Source of the DNA: JBFLYN01 sp040756655
GTDB lineage: Bacteria; Bacillota; Sulfobacillia; UBA8153
NCBI GenBank assembly: GCA_040756655.1
Contig: JBFLYN010000060.1
Span: 1 to 6,850 of the forward strand
Length of the DNA stretch: 6,850 bases
Direction: 5' to 3'
A model generated the notes under the pieces. It did not search any database. It had not been told where the DNA came from and saw nothing but the letters and a program-made list of their open reading frames with translations. Positions 1-6,832 of the stretch are shown one piece after another. Made by a program: the position numbers and the translations under genes. Position 1 is the stretch's first letter; every line of letters starts with the position of its first letter.

Positions 1-42
1 CTGCGCATCCTGTGTATCGGCTACATGCTCCATGAGCCCTGA
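1..42 (+). CDS. C-terminal end of an unidentified plus-strand gene
   Basis: Frame 1 reads thirteen sense codons (LRILCIGYMLHEP) and ends at TGA 40-42. The gene would enter from the left edge. The fragment is too short to assign a family. A second frame (2-145) is also open across the left edge and ends at TAG 143-145, so the choice of frame is uncertain. Frame 1 is preferred only because its codons and hydrophobic pattern look ordinary. Confidence 0.25.
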   Translation: MRILCIGYMLHEP

Positions 43-139
43 GGGACGGTGTGCCGGGCAGCCACTAGTGACTGCGAACAAGGGGTATCTTACGATGACC
101 AGTGACCGTGCTGGCCAGACAGACTTTATGGGTAAAGGG

Positions 140-153
140 CAGGGCTAGCCCTG
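140..153. repeat. 14-bp perfect palindrome just past the flavoenzyme stop codon
   Basis: CAGGGCTAGCCCTG is identical to its reverse complement. It lies six bases beyond the stop codon of the minus-strand reductase gene, where a transcription terminator would be expected. As RNA it could fold into a stem of about five pairs around a CUAG loop. On the minus strand it is followed by CCCTTT rather than a clear U-tract, so a terminator role is only possible. It could also be a protein-binding site. Confidence 0.3.
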
Positions 154-159
154 AAACGG

Positions 160-1845
160 TTATTCGTCCAGTAGATCCAGGGGATAACGCCAGCTGAGGA
201 TCCCGCCGCTTAGCACAAAGACACGGTCAAAGCCGTTTTGCGAGAGTATGCGCGCAGCCAGGTAGGCCCTGAGCCCGGCCCGGCAGACGATGACCAGGTC
301 CCGGTCGCGGTAAGGCTGCAGCTCTCTCAGGCGTCCTCTTAGGTCGTGAAGGGGGATGTGGAGGCCGTGTTTGATCACCCCGTCCTGCACGATTTCTGCC
401 CGCGACCGTACGTCCAGGATTACCAGGCCATCATCGCCCCCGGCCAGCCGCTGGAATAGCCCGGCCGGGGTCACGGGGTTGAACTCTCCTGCCCGGGCAT
501 TGCCGGTGACCAGGCCGGCGATGGCCACCGGGTCCTTGGCGGAAGCAAAGGGCGGGGCATAGCCCAGGTCCAAGTTCAGAAGGTCCTCCGTGCGCAAGCG
601 GGCGTAGACGGCCGTGGCCAGGACATCGATGCGCTTGTCCACCCCGGCCCGGCCCATCACCTGTGCTCCCAGGAGCCGCCCGCTGTCCCTATCGGTGATG
701 GTCTTGATCTCCAGGGGCTGGGCCCCGGGGTAGTACCCGGCGTGGGAAGTGGCATGGATGTGGGTGACCAGGGGCTGCAGTCCGGCCCGGCGGGCCTCCC
801 CTTCGCTGAGGCCGGTCTTGGCCACGTGCAGGCCCATGACCTTGACGATGGTGGTGCCGGTCACCCCCGGGAAGCTGAGCGATGGTCCCCGGGCCGCGTT
901 GGCCCCGGCCGCACGTCCCTGCTTGTTGGCGGTGCTGCCCATGGGTATCCAGACCCTCTCCCCGGTGACCAGGTGCACCGTGTCGGCGCAATCGCCTGCC
1001 GCCCAGATGTGGTCCACGCTGGTGCGCATGTACTCGTCCACCCGTATGGCTCCAGAGGCACCCAGCCTTACGCCGGCCGCCAGTCCCAGGGTGGTCTCGG
1101 GCCTTACCCCGGTGGCTATGAGTACGAAGTTGGCCGGTAGCTCCCCGGCCGAAGTGCGTACCAAAAGCTCTTGGGCGTCTTCCTCGATGGACAGGACCCT
1201 CTCCGAGGTGAGCACGGAGACTTCATGGTCTTCCAGCTCTCTCAAGGCGGATTGGGCCATATCCCAGTCGAGGAAGGGCAAGATACGGTCCAGGGCCTCT
1301 ACGACCGTGACTCGGGCTCCTACCTGGACCAGGGCTTCGGCGGTCTCGATGCCAATCAGTCCCCCGCCCACGATCACTGCCCGCACCATGTCTTGCCGGG
1401 CCAGGTGGGAGACGATTCGTTCCATGTCGTGGAGGCTCCTGAGGGTGAACACGTAAGGGTGATCGGCCCCGGGTATGGGCGGCACAAAGGAAGTGGCCCC
1501 GGTGGCCAGGATGAGCTCGTCATAGTCGCTGGTATACTCGGCGTCCCCGTCCAGCGGCCGGACCCGGACGGTGCGCGCCACCGGGTCCACGTGCGTGACT
1601 TCATGACGTACCCGGACTTCCACGTTGAACCGGTCCTTGAAGAAGGCCGGGGACACGATGACCAGGTCTTCGCGGCGGCGGATCACCCCTCCAATGTGGT
1701 AGGGCAGGCCGCAGCCAGCGTAGGAAACGTGGGAGTCCCGCTCGTACACGGTGATGATGGCGGATTCGTCACAGCGCCTGGCCTTGGCGGCCGCACTCAT
1801 GCCGGCGGCGACTCCTCCCACGATAACGATGCGTTTTCCGGGCAT
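160..1845 (-). CDS. CoA-disulfide reductase-like flavoprotein fused to a rhodanese domain (CoADR-RHD)
   Basis: This is an FAD/NAD(P)H-dependent class of disulfide reductase, predicted cytosolic, of 561 aa, about the usual length for CoADR-rhodanese fusions. An FAD-binding Rossmann motif (VGGVAAG, residues 9-15) is followed by SYAGCGLPY, whose Cys45 matches the single redox Cys of CoA-disulfide reductases. A second, nucleotide-binding Rossmann motif is at 159-165 (GGGLIG region). The FAD-contacting GDCAD is at 284-288. In the dimer domain Tyr371 and Tyr429 have the same 58-residue spacing as Tyr361 and Tyr419 of the S. aureus enzyme. A rhodanese domain covers about 455-555, with active loop CRAGLR and catalytic Cys521. 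Known members reduce CoA disulfide, CoA persulfide or polysulfide with NAD(P)H; the exact substrate cannot be read from sequence. The start is uncertain. ATG 1845 has a GGGGGG stretch 6 nt upstream and fits where the family begins. ATG 1851 abuts that stretch. In-frame ATG 1884 has a better SD (GGGAGG, 8 nt), but the extra codons (CTA, TCT, AGA and others) are unlike the rest of the gene. The gene is divergent from kynU. Confidence 0.93.
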   Translation of the reverse strand: MPGKRIVIVGGVAAGMSAAAKARRCDESAIITVYERDSHVSYAGCGLPYHIGGVIRRREDLVIVSPAFFKDRFNVEVRVRHEVTHVDPVARTVRVRPLDGDAEYTSDYDELILATGATSFVPPIPGADHPYVFTLRSLHDMERIVSHLARQDMVRAVIVGGGLIGIETAEALVQVGARVTVVEALDRILPFLDWDMAQSALRELEDHEVSVLTSERVLSIEEDAQELLVRTSAGELPANFVLIATGVRPETTLGLAAGVRLGASGAIRVDEYMRTSVDHIWAAGDCADTVHLVTGERVWIPMGSTANKQGRAAGANAARGPSLSFPGVTGTTIVKVMGLHVAKTGLSEGEARRAGLQPLVTHIHATSHAGYYPGAQPLEIKTITDRDSGRLLGAQVMGRAGVDKRIDVLATAVYARLRTEDLLNLDLGYAPPFASAKDPVAIAGLVTGNARAGEFNPVTPAGLFQRLAGGDDGLVILDVRSRAEIVQDGVIKHGLHIPLHDLRGRLRELQPYRDRDLVIVCRAGLRAYLAARILSQNGFDRVFVLSGGILSWRYPLDLLDE

Positions 1846-1954
1846 TCTCATCCCCCCAAGGAATGCAGACTTCACTGCTAGCATGCCAGAATCCTCCCGG
1901 GAGTAGACAGGATTCGCGGTGCCCACCCGGGAAATGTGACAGGGGGGTGGATGC
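1846..1954. promoter_or_regulatory. Shared intergenic region between divergent reductase and kynureninase genes
   Basis: About 109 bp separate the two start codons, so promoters and any operators for both genes must lie here or inside the genes. Minus-strand SD candidates are GGGGGG (reading down to about 1852) for ATG 1845 and GGGAGG at 1893-1898 for ATG 1884. The kynureninase SD is the G-rich run AGGGGGGTGG at 1941-1950. Two short palindromes are visible: TGCTAGCA at 1876-1883 and CTCCCGGGAG at 1894-1903. I found no convincing -35/-10 pair in either direction. Confidence 0.4.
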
Positions 1955-3226
1955 ATGTCGGATAGCTGGATGGCCCGGGCAGAAGAGATGGACCTAAAAG
2001 ATCCCCTCCGGCACTTCCGGGGAGAGTTCCACTTACCTGAGCACCTTATATACATGGACGGGAACTCGCTGGGACCGGCCCCGGTGCCCGCTGAGCGAGC
2101 ACTGGTCCGGGCTATGGACCGGTGGAAGAAGCACCTGGTAGCAGGCTGGACGCACCCGCCGTCGCCCTGGTTTACCCTGGCCGAGGAACTGGCAAAGCGC
2201 TTCGAGCTGCTGGTCGGCGCAAAGCCGGCAGAGGTGGCCATCACCGGATCTGCCACTGTCAACCTGCACCAGCTGGTGGCAACATTCTTCCGCCCCGGCC
2301 CGGGCCGCGACCAGATCCTGGCCGATGTCCTAAACTTCCCGTCGGATCTTTACGCTCTGGCCGGGCAGCTTAAACTGCGCGGGCTGCCGCGTAACTGCCT
2401 GGTGCTGGTGGAGAGCGCCGATGGCCGGACACTGGACGAGGAATGCATCCTGGAGGCCATGACGCCCCGGGTCGCCCTGGCCGTCCTCCCGTCGGTGCTG
2501 TACCAGAGCGGGCAGCTGCTGGACGTGCCCCGCCTTGCTGCCGCCGCCCGTGAGCGCGGGATCATCATCGGGTTTGACCTTTGCCACTCCGTTGGGGTAG
2601 TCCCTCACCAGCTCTCCGCGTGGGGAGTGGACTTTGCCTTCTGGTGCAACTACAAGTACATCAATGGTGGGCCGGGCGCTCCCGGGGGACTCTACGTCCA
2701 TGAGCGCCATCATGGCCTGCGGCCGGGGCTGCCGGGCTGGTGGGGCTCGGACAAGTCCCGGCAGTTCCACATGACCCGGGAATTCTGGCCCGCGCGCGAT
2801 GCCGGGGCCTTCCAGATCGGCACGCCGCCCATTCTCAGCCTGGCCCCGCTGGAAGGCGCCCTGGAGCTGTTGGAACGGGCAGGCCTGGAGGCCATCCGGG
2901 TCAAGTCACTCGCCCTGACCCGGTTTTTCCAGGATATGGCTGCGCTGGTGCTGGCGCCACTGGGATACTGCATGGTCACTCCCCGGGAGGACCACCGCCG
3001 GGGCGGGCACGTGGCCCTGGAGCATGCCCACGCCTGGCAGATGGTGCAGGCGCTGGTGGCCCGGGGGGTGGTCCCGGATTTCCGGCCTCCTGCCACCATC
3101 CGCCTGGCGCCCGCCCCGCTGTACAACACGTTCACGGAAGTGTGCCGGGTGGTCAGGCTGTTGGAGGAACTGGTACGGGACCGGGCATACCTGGAGTATC
3201 CAACAGCCCGCAGCACCGTGACGTAA
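1955..3226 (+). CDS. kynU: Kynureninase (L-kynurenine hydrolase)
   Basis: This is a PLP-dependent, fold-type I enzyme that hydrolyses L-kynurenine to anthranilate and L-alanine (or 3-hydroxykynurenine to 3-hydroxyanthranilate), acting as a cytosolic homodimer. The 423-aa length is normal for bacterial KynU. The N-terminus carries the family signature IYMDGNSLGP. The cofactor site reads FDLCHSVG, with Asp208 for the pyridine nitrogen and His211, then NYKYINGGPG, with Lys234 as the Schiff-base lysine. The 26-residue Asp-Lys spacing equals that of the human enzyme (Asp250, Lys276). PGWWG (260-264) and QIGTPPIL (287-294) complete the substrate and phosphate region. Thr290 falls where, from memory, Pseudomonas has Thr and human has Asn, which favours unhydroxylated kynurenine. 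ATG 1955 follows the G-rich SD at 1941-1950; ATG 1951 is out of frame and soon stops. No tryptophan dioxygenase or kynurenine formamidase gene is nearby, so whether it serves degradation or supplies anthranilate is open. Confidence 0.96.
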   Translation: MSDSWMARAEEMDLKDPLRHFRGEFHLPEHLIYMDGNSLGPAPVPAERALVRAMDRWKKHLVAGWTHPPSPWFTLAEELAKRFELLVGAKPAEVAITGSATVNLHQLVATFFRPGPGRDQILADVLNFPSDLYALAGQLKLRGLPRNCLVLVESADGRTLDEECILEAMTPRVALAVLPSVLYQSGQLLDVPRLAAAARERGIIIGFDLCHSVGVVPHQLSAWGVDFAFWCNYKYINGGPGAPGGLYVHERHHGLRPGLPGWWGSDKSRQFHMTREFWPARDAGAFQIGTPPILSLAPLEGALELLERAGLEAIRVKSLALTRFFQDMAALVLAPLGYCMVTPREDHRRGGHVALEHAHAWQMVQALVARGVVPDFRPPATIRLAPAPLYNTFTEVCRVVRLLEELVRDRAYLEYPTARSTVT

Positions 3227-3242
3227 TGAGGGAAGTGGGGCT

Positions 3243-3509
3243 TTGAAACTGAGACTGTCGGTATTGGCCACGACACTGGCCGTCTGCCGGCTGGGGCCGG
3301 AGGAAGCCTGGCCTTGGTGGGCCGGGGCGGGACAGCTGGTGGCCATGGTGAGGACCGGGGAAGAGATGTCGGTGGTATGCCCCGAGGAAAACGTGCCCCC
3401 CGGGGTGATGTCTGAGGCCGGGTGGCGGTGTCTGAAAGTAGAGGGGCCGCTGGAGTTCGCCCTGGTGGGGGTTCTGTACTCCCTCACCGCGCCGTTAGCC
3501 CGGGCCGGA
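3243..3509 (+). pseudogene. ACT-domain protein, 3' end lost
   Basis: Translation starts at TTG 3243, with GAGGGA at 3228-3233 as SD, 16 bp after the kynU stop, so it was probably cotranscribed with kynU. Residues 1-89 match my memory of a stand-alone ACT-type amino-acid-sensing family of about 130 aa (COG3603-like, with an ACT_7/CASTOR-type fold). The early AVCRLGPEE stretch, the SVVCPEENVPPGV core and the VEGPLEFALVGVL segment that opens the ACT domain are all present. The match stops after LTAPLARAG. The final beta strand, expected to contain something like ISIFALSTY followed by TDYLLV, is missing and replaced by transposase DNA. The frame stays open to TAG 3921-3923 and would give a 226-residue chimera with an unrelated tail. 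The usual role of this family is unknown; ligand binding is inferred from the fold. Function is probably lost. Confidence 0.75.
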
Positions 3510-4275
3510 GCTACCAGGCCCTCCAGCGCCACTGCCAGGATATCACCCTCATCGCCCGCCGCAACCAGGAGCAGTTGGACGCCTCGCCCTTCCATTTCGT
3601 GGGTTCCCTGGTGCCCTCGCAGCACGCGGACCTGTTGGCCATCCCCTGGGATCGGTTTGAGAACCTGGGACCGTCCCTGGGGGAGAACAGGCCTTTCGTA
3701 CCACCAAGTCGGTGCTGGGCAAAGAACGCACCGTAGTGGTCACCTACAACGAAAGCCTCTTCGCCGGGCAGCACCAGGGGCTGTCCCAGCACCTCAAGAA
3801 GGCGGTACAAGGTCTCAGGCAGTTACAGAAGGAACTGGCCACTCCTCGCCGCGGCGGCAAGCCACCCACGCTCGCGGCTACCCAAAAGCAGGTCGACCAA
3901 CTGCTGGCTCCCCAGCACCTTAGACAGCTCTTGCGGGTGGAACTCGACTTTGACTGCCAGCCGCCGGTGCTCACCTACGCCATTGACCATGATGCCTTCC
4001 AGGCGGTTATCCAGACCCACTTCGGCAAAGGCATCCTCATTTACCGACCAGTCCAACTGGAGCACCGCGGACACTATCCGGGCCTACCGGGGTCAGAGCC
4101 AAGTGGAGGCCGCCTTCCGCCGCCTGAAGGACCCGTACTTCGTCTCCTGGAGTCCCATGTTCCACTGGACCGACCAGAAGATCCGCGTCCACGCCTTCTA
4201 CTGTGTGCTGGCCCTGGCCCTGACCTCCCTGCTCCAACGTGAAGTCCACCAGCTCGGGTTAGACCTGAGCAATGA
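3509..4275 (+). pseudogene. IS1634-like transposase remnant, internal fragment with two frameshifts
   Basis: Three reading-frame segments together give a continuous match to the C-terminal half of IS1634-type DDE transposases. The first runs from about 3509 to 3680 and includes NQEQLDASPFHFVGSLVP. The second, about 3684-4037, includes KERTVVVTYNESLF. The third, about 4041-4275, includes AYRGQSQVEAAFRRLKDP and SWSPMFHWTDQKIRVHAFY. The last segment carries the catalytic Glu in the Y-R-G-x4-E context. A one-base loss in the G-run 3679-3683 and an extra base near 4039 explain the frame changes. The N-terminal half with the first Asp is absent. Around ITLIARRNQ, about 6-8 residues expected to contain DKGN are also missing, judged from memory of the family. 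The right side loses similarity after LDLS (about 4272). No terminal inverted repeats or target duplication are seen, so it is a dead internal fragment rather than an intact IS. Confidence 0.85.
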
Positions 4276-4556
4276 AATTGGGGTGCTAGCCTTGAGGCTT
4301 GTTGCTGGGCGTCAGGTAACTTGACTTTCCTGCCACCACTGCCAGGTGGCTGGAGAAGCAACGCTGCTACCGGAGGGGGATGTGGGGACCGCTGTGTCCA
4401 CCCGCGCCGCTTCCCCACCCAGTTTGGGGGGCTGTTTCTATTCCTGCCCTACCTGGTCCAGATGGACTTTGACCAGCTCTCTCGCACTGTTCCACCAGCC
4501 ACACGGATGCTCTCCGGCCCGTTTGTAGTTGAGGTTGTCCCGCGACGACATATTGA
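4276..4556. other. Mosaic stretch of unknown origin between two gene fragments
   Basis: This stretch lies between the end of the IS1634-like match and the first open codon of the DUF262/DUF1524 fragment. Apart from a short transposase-like piece at 4408-4509 I recognise nothing. Open frames exist on both strands, but none has an SD-linked start or recognisable protein content. Several joins of unrelated remnants probably occur here. Confidence 0.5.
4408..4509 (+). pseudogene. Possible N-terminal scrap of a second transposase
   Basis: About 34 codons read FPTQFGGLFLFLPYLVQM, continue with DFDQL and end at PATRM. This resembles the near-N-terminal segment of a large transposase group whose members have a GGLFLFLP-L motif followed by a YPGT-M-like turn; the comparison is from memory. 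No start codon, catalytic residues or neighbouring domain remain. A random hydrophobic open frame is the alternative. Confidence 0.3.
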
Positions 4557-5531
4557 AGGTCTGATCTTACCACTCGGAAGGCGGGTGCTCCAGCTTTTCG
4601 AGAGGATGAAGGTGATAAGTACGAAGACGGCCGCCGGCGTATTCGGGAGCAACAAGTTAAAAGCAAGGCCTTAATTAACCTGCGGCCGGAACGCTTCGAA
4701 AAAGATTGGCACACCGCCGTAGTTTACATGGAAAAAGCCCTCAAGCGGACCACTTCGACGAGTCAGGACGGGTTCGGCGCGTTTGCGCAGAAGTGGCTCC
4801 CGTATTCGACAATGATGCCGGTACTGGCTGCTCTTCTCTACAGGATTGACAGGGATAAACTGGATAATCGGGCTTACCGCGGGGTAAAAAAGTGGTACTG
4901 GGGTTCGGTTTTTCTTGAGCGGTACGCCGGGGCCGTGGAGAGCATTACGCTTGCTGATTACCGGGATTTGGTCCAGTGGTTCAGCGACCCTGGCCATAAG
5001 CCGGCTGTTTTCGAACAAATGGACCGTAATATCCTTCGCAATCCTAGTTTTTCGCTGCGGGATACGGTGCGGGTCAACGCCGTTTACCGGGGGGTCATCA
5101 ACCTGGTGGTCATTCAGGGAGCCAAGGATTTCCAGGCCGACGACCCGATCGAATTTCACGCGCTGGACGACCACCACATTTTCCCGCGTGCCTTCTTGGC
5201 GTCGGTGAAAGACGCTGAAGGGAAAAGTAAATACCAAAACCCGGACATCAATACGGTGCTTAACCGGACGCTGATTTCCCAGGCCACCAACCGCCGGATC
5301 AGCCGGATGAAGCCTAGCGATTACCTGGCCAAGTTGGTCCCGCTGGAAAGGAAGCAAGAGATTATGGCTACCCATCTGATTGACGAGGCGGCGCTGGTGG
5401 CGATGGAACGCGACGATTACGAAGGCTTTTTACAGGCGCGGGAGAAGCGGATTATGGCGGCGTTGGCGGCCTATCAGATACTTGAGTGCTCTCGGAACAT
5501 CCAGAAACTGCCTGGGAAGACGTGGGAATAG
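4557..5531 (+). pseudogene. DUF262/DUF1524 protein fragment (GmrSD-like restriction family), N-terminus lost
   Basis: The frame is open from just after TGA 4554-4556 to TAG 5529-5531 (324 codons). The first in-frame ATG (4728) has no SD and lies inside conserved sequence, because NLRPERFEKDW upstream of it already looks like family sequence. Residue numbers here count from ATG 4728. The content matches the C-terminal half of DUF262 plus DUF1524 proteins. A helical part includes GFGAFAQKWLPYSTMMPVLA and KKWYWGSVFLERYAGAVES. The HNH-like DUF1524 core follows, with DDHHIFP (His149, His150) and NRTLISQATNRRIS (Asn179 to Ser192), then KPSDYL. GmrSD-type enzymes are NTP-dependent type IV restriction systems that cut modified phage DNA. 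The N-terminal DUF262 NTPase/sensor part is missing here, so the fragment cannot act as a normal enzyme. No partner or other defence gene is nearby. The sequence looks somewhat AT-richer than kynU, which suggests transfer. Confidence 0.8.
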
Positions 5532-5603
5532 GGCCGAAGTAAGTGATTGAGGAGTCATGCTGACCCTGTAGGTCGTCAGGGACTACGGATTTCGAGGGAA
5601 CCG

Positions 5604-5659
5604 AGGCTCATGAAGGAGTGCGCACCTTGAATAGGGCATAGGGAATCAGGCTCATGAAG
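5604..5659. repeat. 12-bp direct repeat AGGCTCATGAAG
   Basis: AGGCTCATGAAG occurs at 5604-5615 and again at 5648-5659, with start points 44 bp apart. Both copies are exact. The repeat could be a target duplication scar, a transposon-end binding site or chance. Nothing recognisable as an insertion lies between the copies. Confidence 0.6.
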
Positions 5660-5665
5660 ATGAGC
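5650..5665 (+). terminator. Small hairpin, weak terminator candidate
   Basis: GCTCAT (5650-5655) and ATGAGC (5660-5665) form a perfect six-pair stem around a GAAG loop, followed by TTT. It lies about 120 bp after the stop of the DUF1524 fragment. The stem is short and the T-tract is only three bases, so termination would be weak at best. Confidence 0.25.
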
Positions 5666-5715
5666 TTTCAGAAAGTGTACTGTTCGGTCCTGCTGCGTCT
5701 CAAGGGGCGAGGGGC

Positions 5716-6764
5716 CTACCGAAATATCTCCGATAGGAGGTCAGGGTGAGCCTTTTGGGCCTGTCTGACCCAGGCATCGATGTGCTGGTTCATGGCTATG
5801 AGATGGGTGTGCTAGAACCAGGTCCGCTTGCTCTTTGACCGGCGCCTTTCGATCTCGTAGTCGACCTTTACGCGTTTGAAGCAGCGTTCTAAGGCGGTGC
5901 GTTGGAAATAGTTTTCTTCCAGGCGGGAGAGTCGCGCGGGGTGGTCGTAAAGAGGCGCAGGTCATCAAGGGGCTTAGTGTAGACGGTCCTGCCGTATTGC
6001 GAAGGGGAACATGGGGTTTCGCAGGCAATCTGGCTTTTAAGATGTCTTGACCCGGCGACCTTTGGGCGGCGCCACTTGAGGCGGTTGCGGTCCTTGTCAA
6101 AGCGACTGTAGACCATGAGGTAACCGCCGGGACAACGGGGGACGCCGTACTCGTTGACCTCGATGGAAGAGACCTTGCGGTGACGGGAGACTTCGAGATA
6201 CGGATAAAGTTTTCTGAACTCGGCGAGCGCGACGACGCCAAGCACGGAGTGGTGGCGGGAAGCCTGAGCGACAGAAACGAAGAGGGGGAGTTCCGCAGGG
6301 CTGTTTGCAGCGACGAGTTCGTAGAGGGACCCGTAGTAGGACTCTTCGCGATAGCTATCCTGACCCCAGGTGGCGTCAGGGTCTGGGTAGTGCCGGAGGC
6401 ATGAGCAACGGTAGATACCTTGTTTGTGGCAGTCACAGACCTTTACTCCATAGGGATTGGTGCCGGTACGGAGGGAGGTACCGTCACCGGAGAGGGTCAA
6501 GCTTGTGGGGATGAGTCCGAGGGAGATGGACTGGTCCACGAAGCAGCGGGCAAAGCTCTCTTGGATCAGCCGTTCGGGTCGCCTCGTAAAAGACCGACCC
6601 TTCAAGGCCTTGTCTACCAGTTTCCTGACGACACCTGGGTGTTTGGGAAAGAGTTTTTTGCCGGACCTGGCCTTGCTGGGCTTTCTGCGCAGGGGACGGA
6701 CCTTAGACTGCCTGGCACGTAACCTTGAGAGCATTCCTGTAGGGTTGTGAACGGTCTTTGACAA
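5716..6764 (-). pseudogene. DDE transposase, disabled by frameshift, stop codon and probable internal deletion
   Basis: The start is TTG 6764-6762, chosen because AGGAGG (6778-6773 on the minus strand) lies 8 nt upstream. The first frame runs 291 codons to TAG 5889-5891. It has basic N-terminal helices, LSGDGTSL with a likely catalytic Asp94, a Cys cluster of form CxC-x7-CxC (110-122), then WGQDSYREES. The segment NEYGVPRCPGGYLMVYSRFD follows, and CSPSQYGRTVYTKPLDDLRLF leads into PRDSPAWKK. At the A-run (forward 5912-5915) one base is missing. The next frame continues the family pattern with NYFQRTALERCFKRVKVDYE, which contains the expected catalytic Glu. It meets an in-frame TAG at 5814-5812, continues as HTHLIAMNQHIDAWV and ends at TAG 5718-5716. 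Restored, the protein would be about 349 aa. The segment that in relatives carries the second Asp (DSAHDAYPIY-like, from memory) is absent near residues 190-203. The IS family is not assigned with confidence. Confidence 0.82.
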
Positions 6765-6786
6765 TAGAAAAGCCTCCTGGCAAGAT
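6758..6786 (+). promoter_or_regulatory. Possible promoter for the gene starting at 6833
   Basis: A perfect -35 hexamer TTGACA (6758-6763) is followed after 17 bp by CAAGAT (6781-6786), which matches three of six -10 positions. A transcript would begin near 6793, ahead of the SD at 6817-6822. The -35 overlaps the start codon of the divergent transposase gene. Confidence 0.35.
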
Positions 6787-6823
6787 GGTAGTGGCTAAAC
6801 ATACCAGACAAAGACCAGGAGGC
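6772..6823. repeat. 9-bp inverted repeat holding the SD of both divergent genes
   Basis: GCCTCCTGG (6772-6780) is the exact reverse complement of CCAGGAGGC (6815-6823), with 34 bp between the arms. The left arm is the minus-strand SD of the transposase and the right arm is the plus-strand SD of the gene at 6833. In RNA spanning both arms, each SD could be paired and hidden. Confidence 0.7.
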
Positions 6824-6832
6824 GGGAAACCA

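Larger units (their letters stand above)
5532..5715. other. Non-coding gap between restriction-like fragment and transposase
   Basis: About 184 bp without a supported gene. It contains a weak hairpin (CCCTG 5564-5568 with CAGGG 5577-5581), a 12-bp direct repeat and a second hairpin listed separately. The outer end of the adjacent transposon may lie here, but I could not match any stretch to the DNA beyond 6764 as a terminal inverted repeat. Confidence 0.5.

Noticed and set aside
749..1881. Long plus-strand frames (749-1456 and 1171-1881, about 235 aa each) over the reductase gene
   Set aside because: They lie wholly inside a well-supported minus-strand gene with clear domains. Their translations have no family features, and long shadow frames are expected in GC-rich DNA.
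1846..2262. N-terminal extension of the reductase frame to 2262
   Set aside because: The extra residues are antisense to kynU and low in recognisable structure, and the flavin fold begins right after ATG 1845.
2906..3625. Minus-strand frame of 239 aa across the kynU end and ACT gene
   Set aside because: It is antisense to two recognised plus-strand genes and shows no domain.
4671..5375. Minus-strand frame of 234 aa over the DUF1524 fragment
   Set aside because: The plus strand carries the recognisable HHIFP and NRTLISQATNRRIS motifs; the minus frame is a shadow.
5532..5715. Group II intron or structured RNA (GTGCG-like start, hairpins)
   Set aside because: There is no domain V-like hairpin, no intron-encoded protein and no consistent boundary, so the similarity is superficial.
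5905..5925. Programmed -1 frameshift site in the transposase
   Set aside because: A slip at AAG AAA would re-pair as GAA GAA, which fits poorly. A simple one-base loss, together with the later TAG, is the better explanation.
5741..6436. Second minus-strand frame of 231 aa within the transposase
   Set aside because: It is an out-of-frame reading of the transposase gene. The true continuation after the frameshift lies in the remaining frame, where the family pattern resumes.
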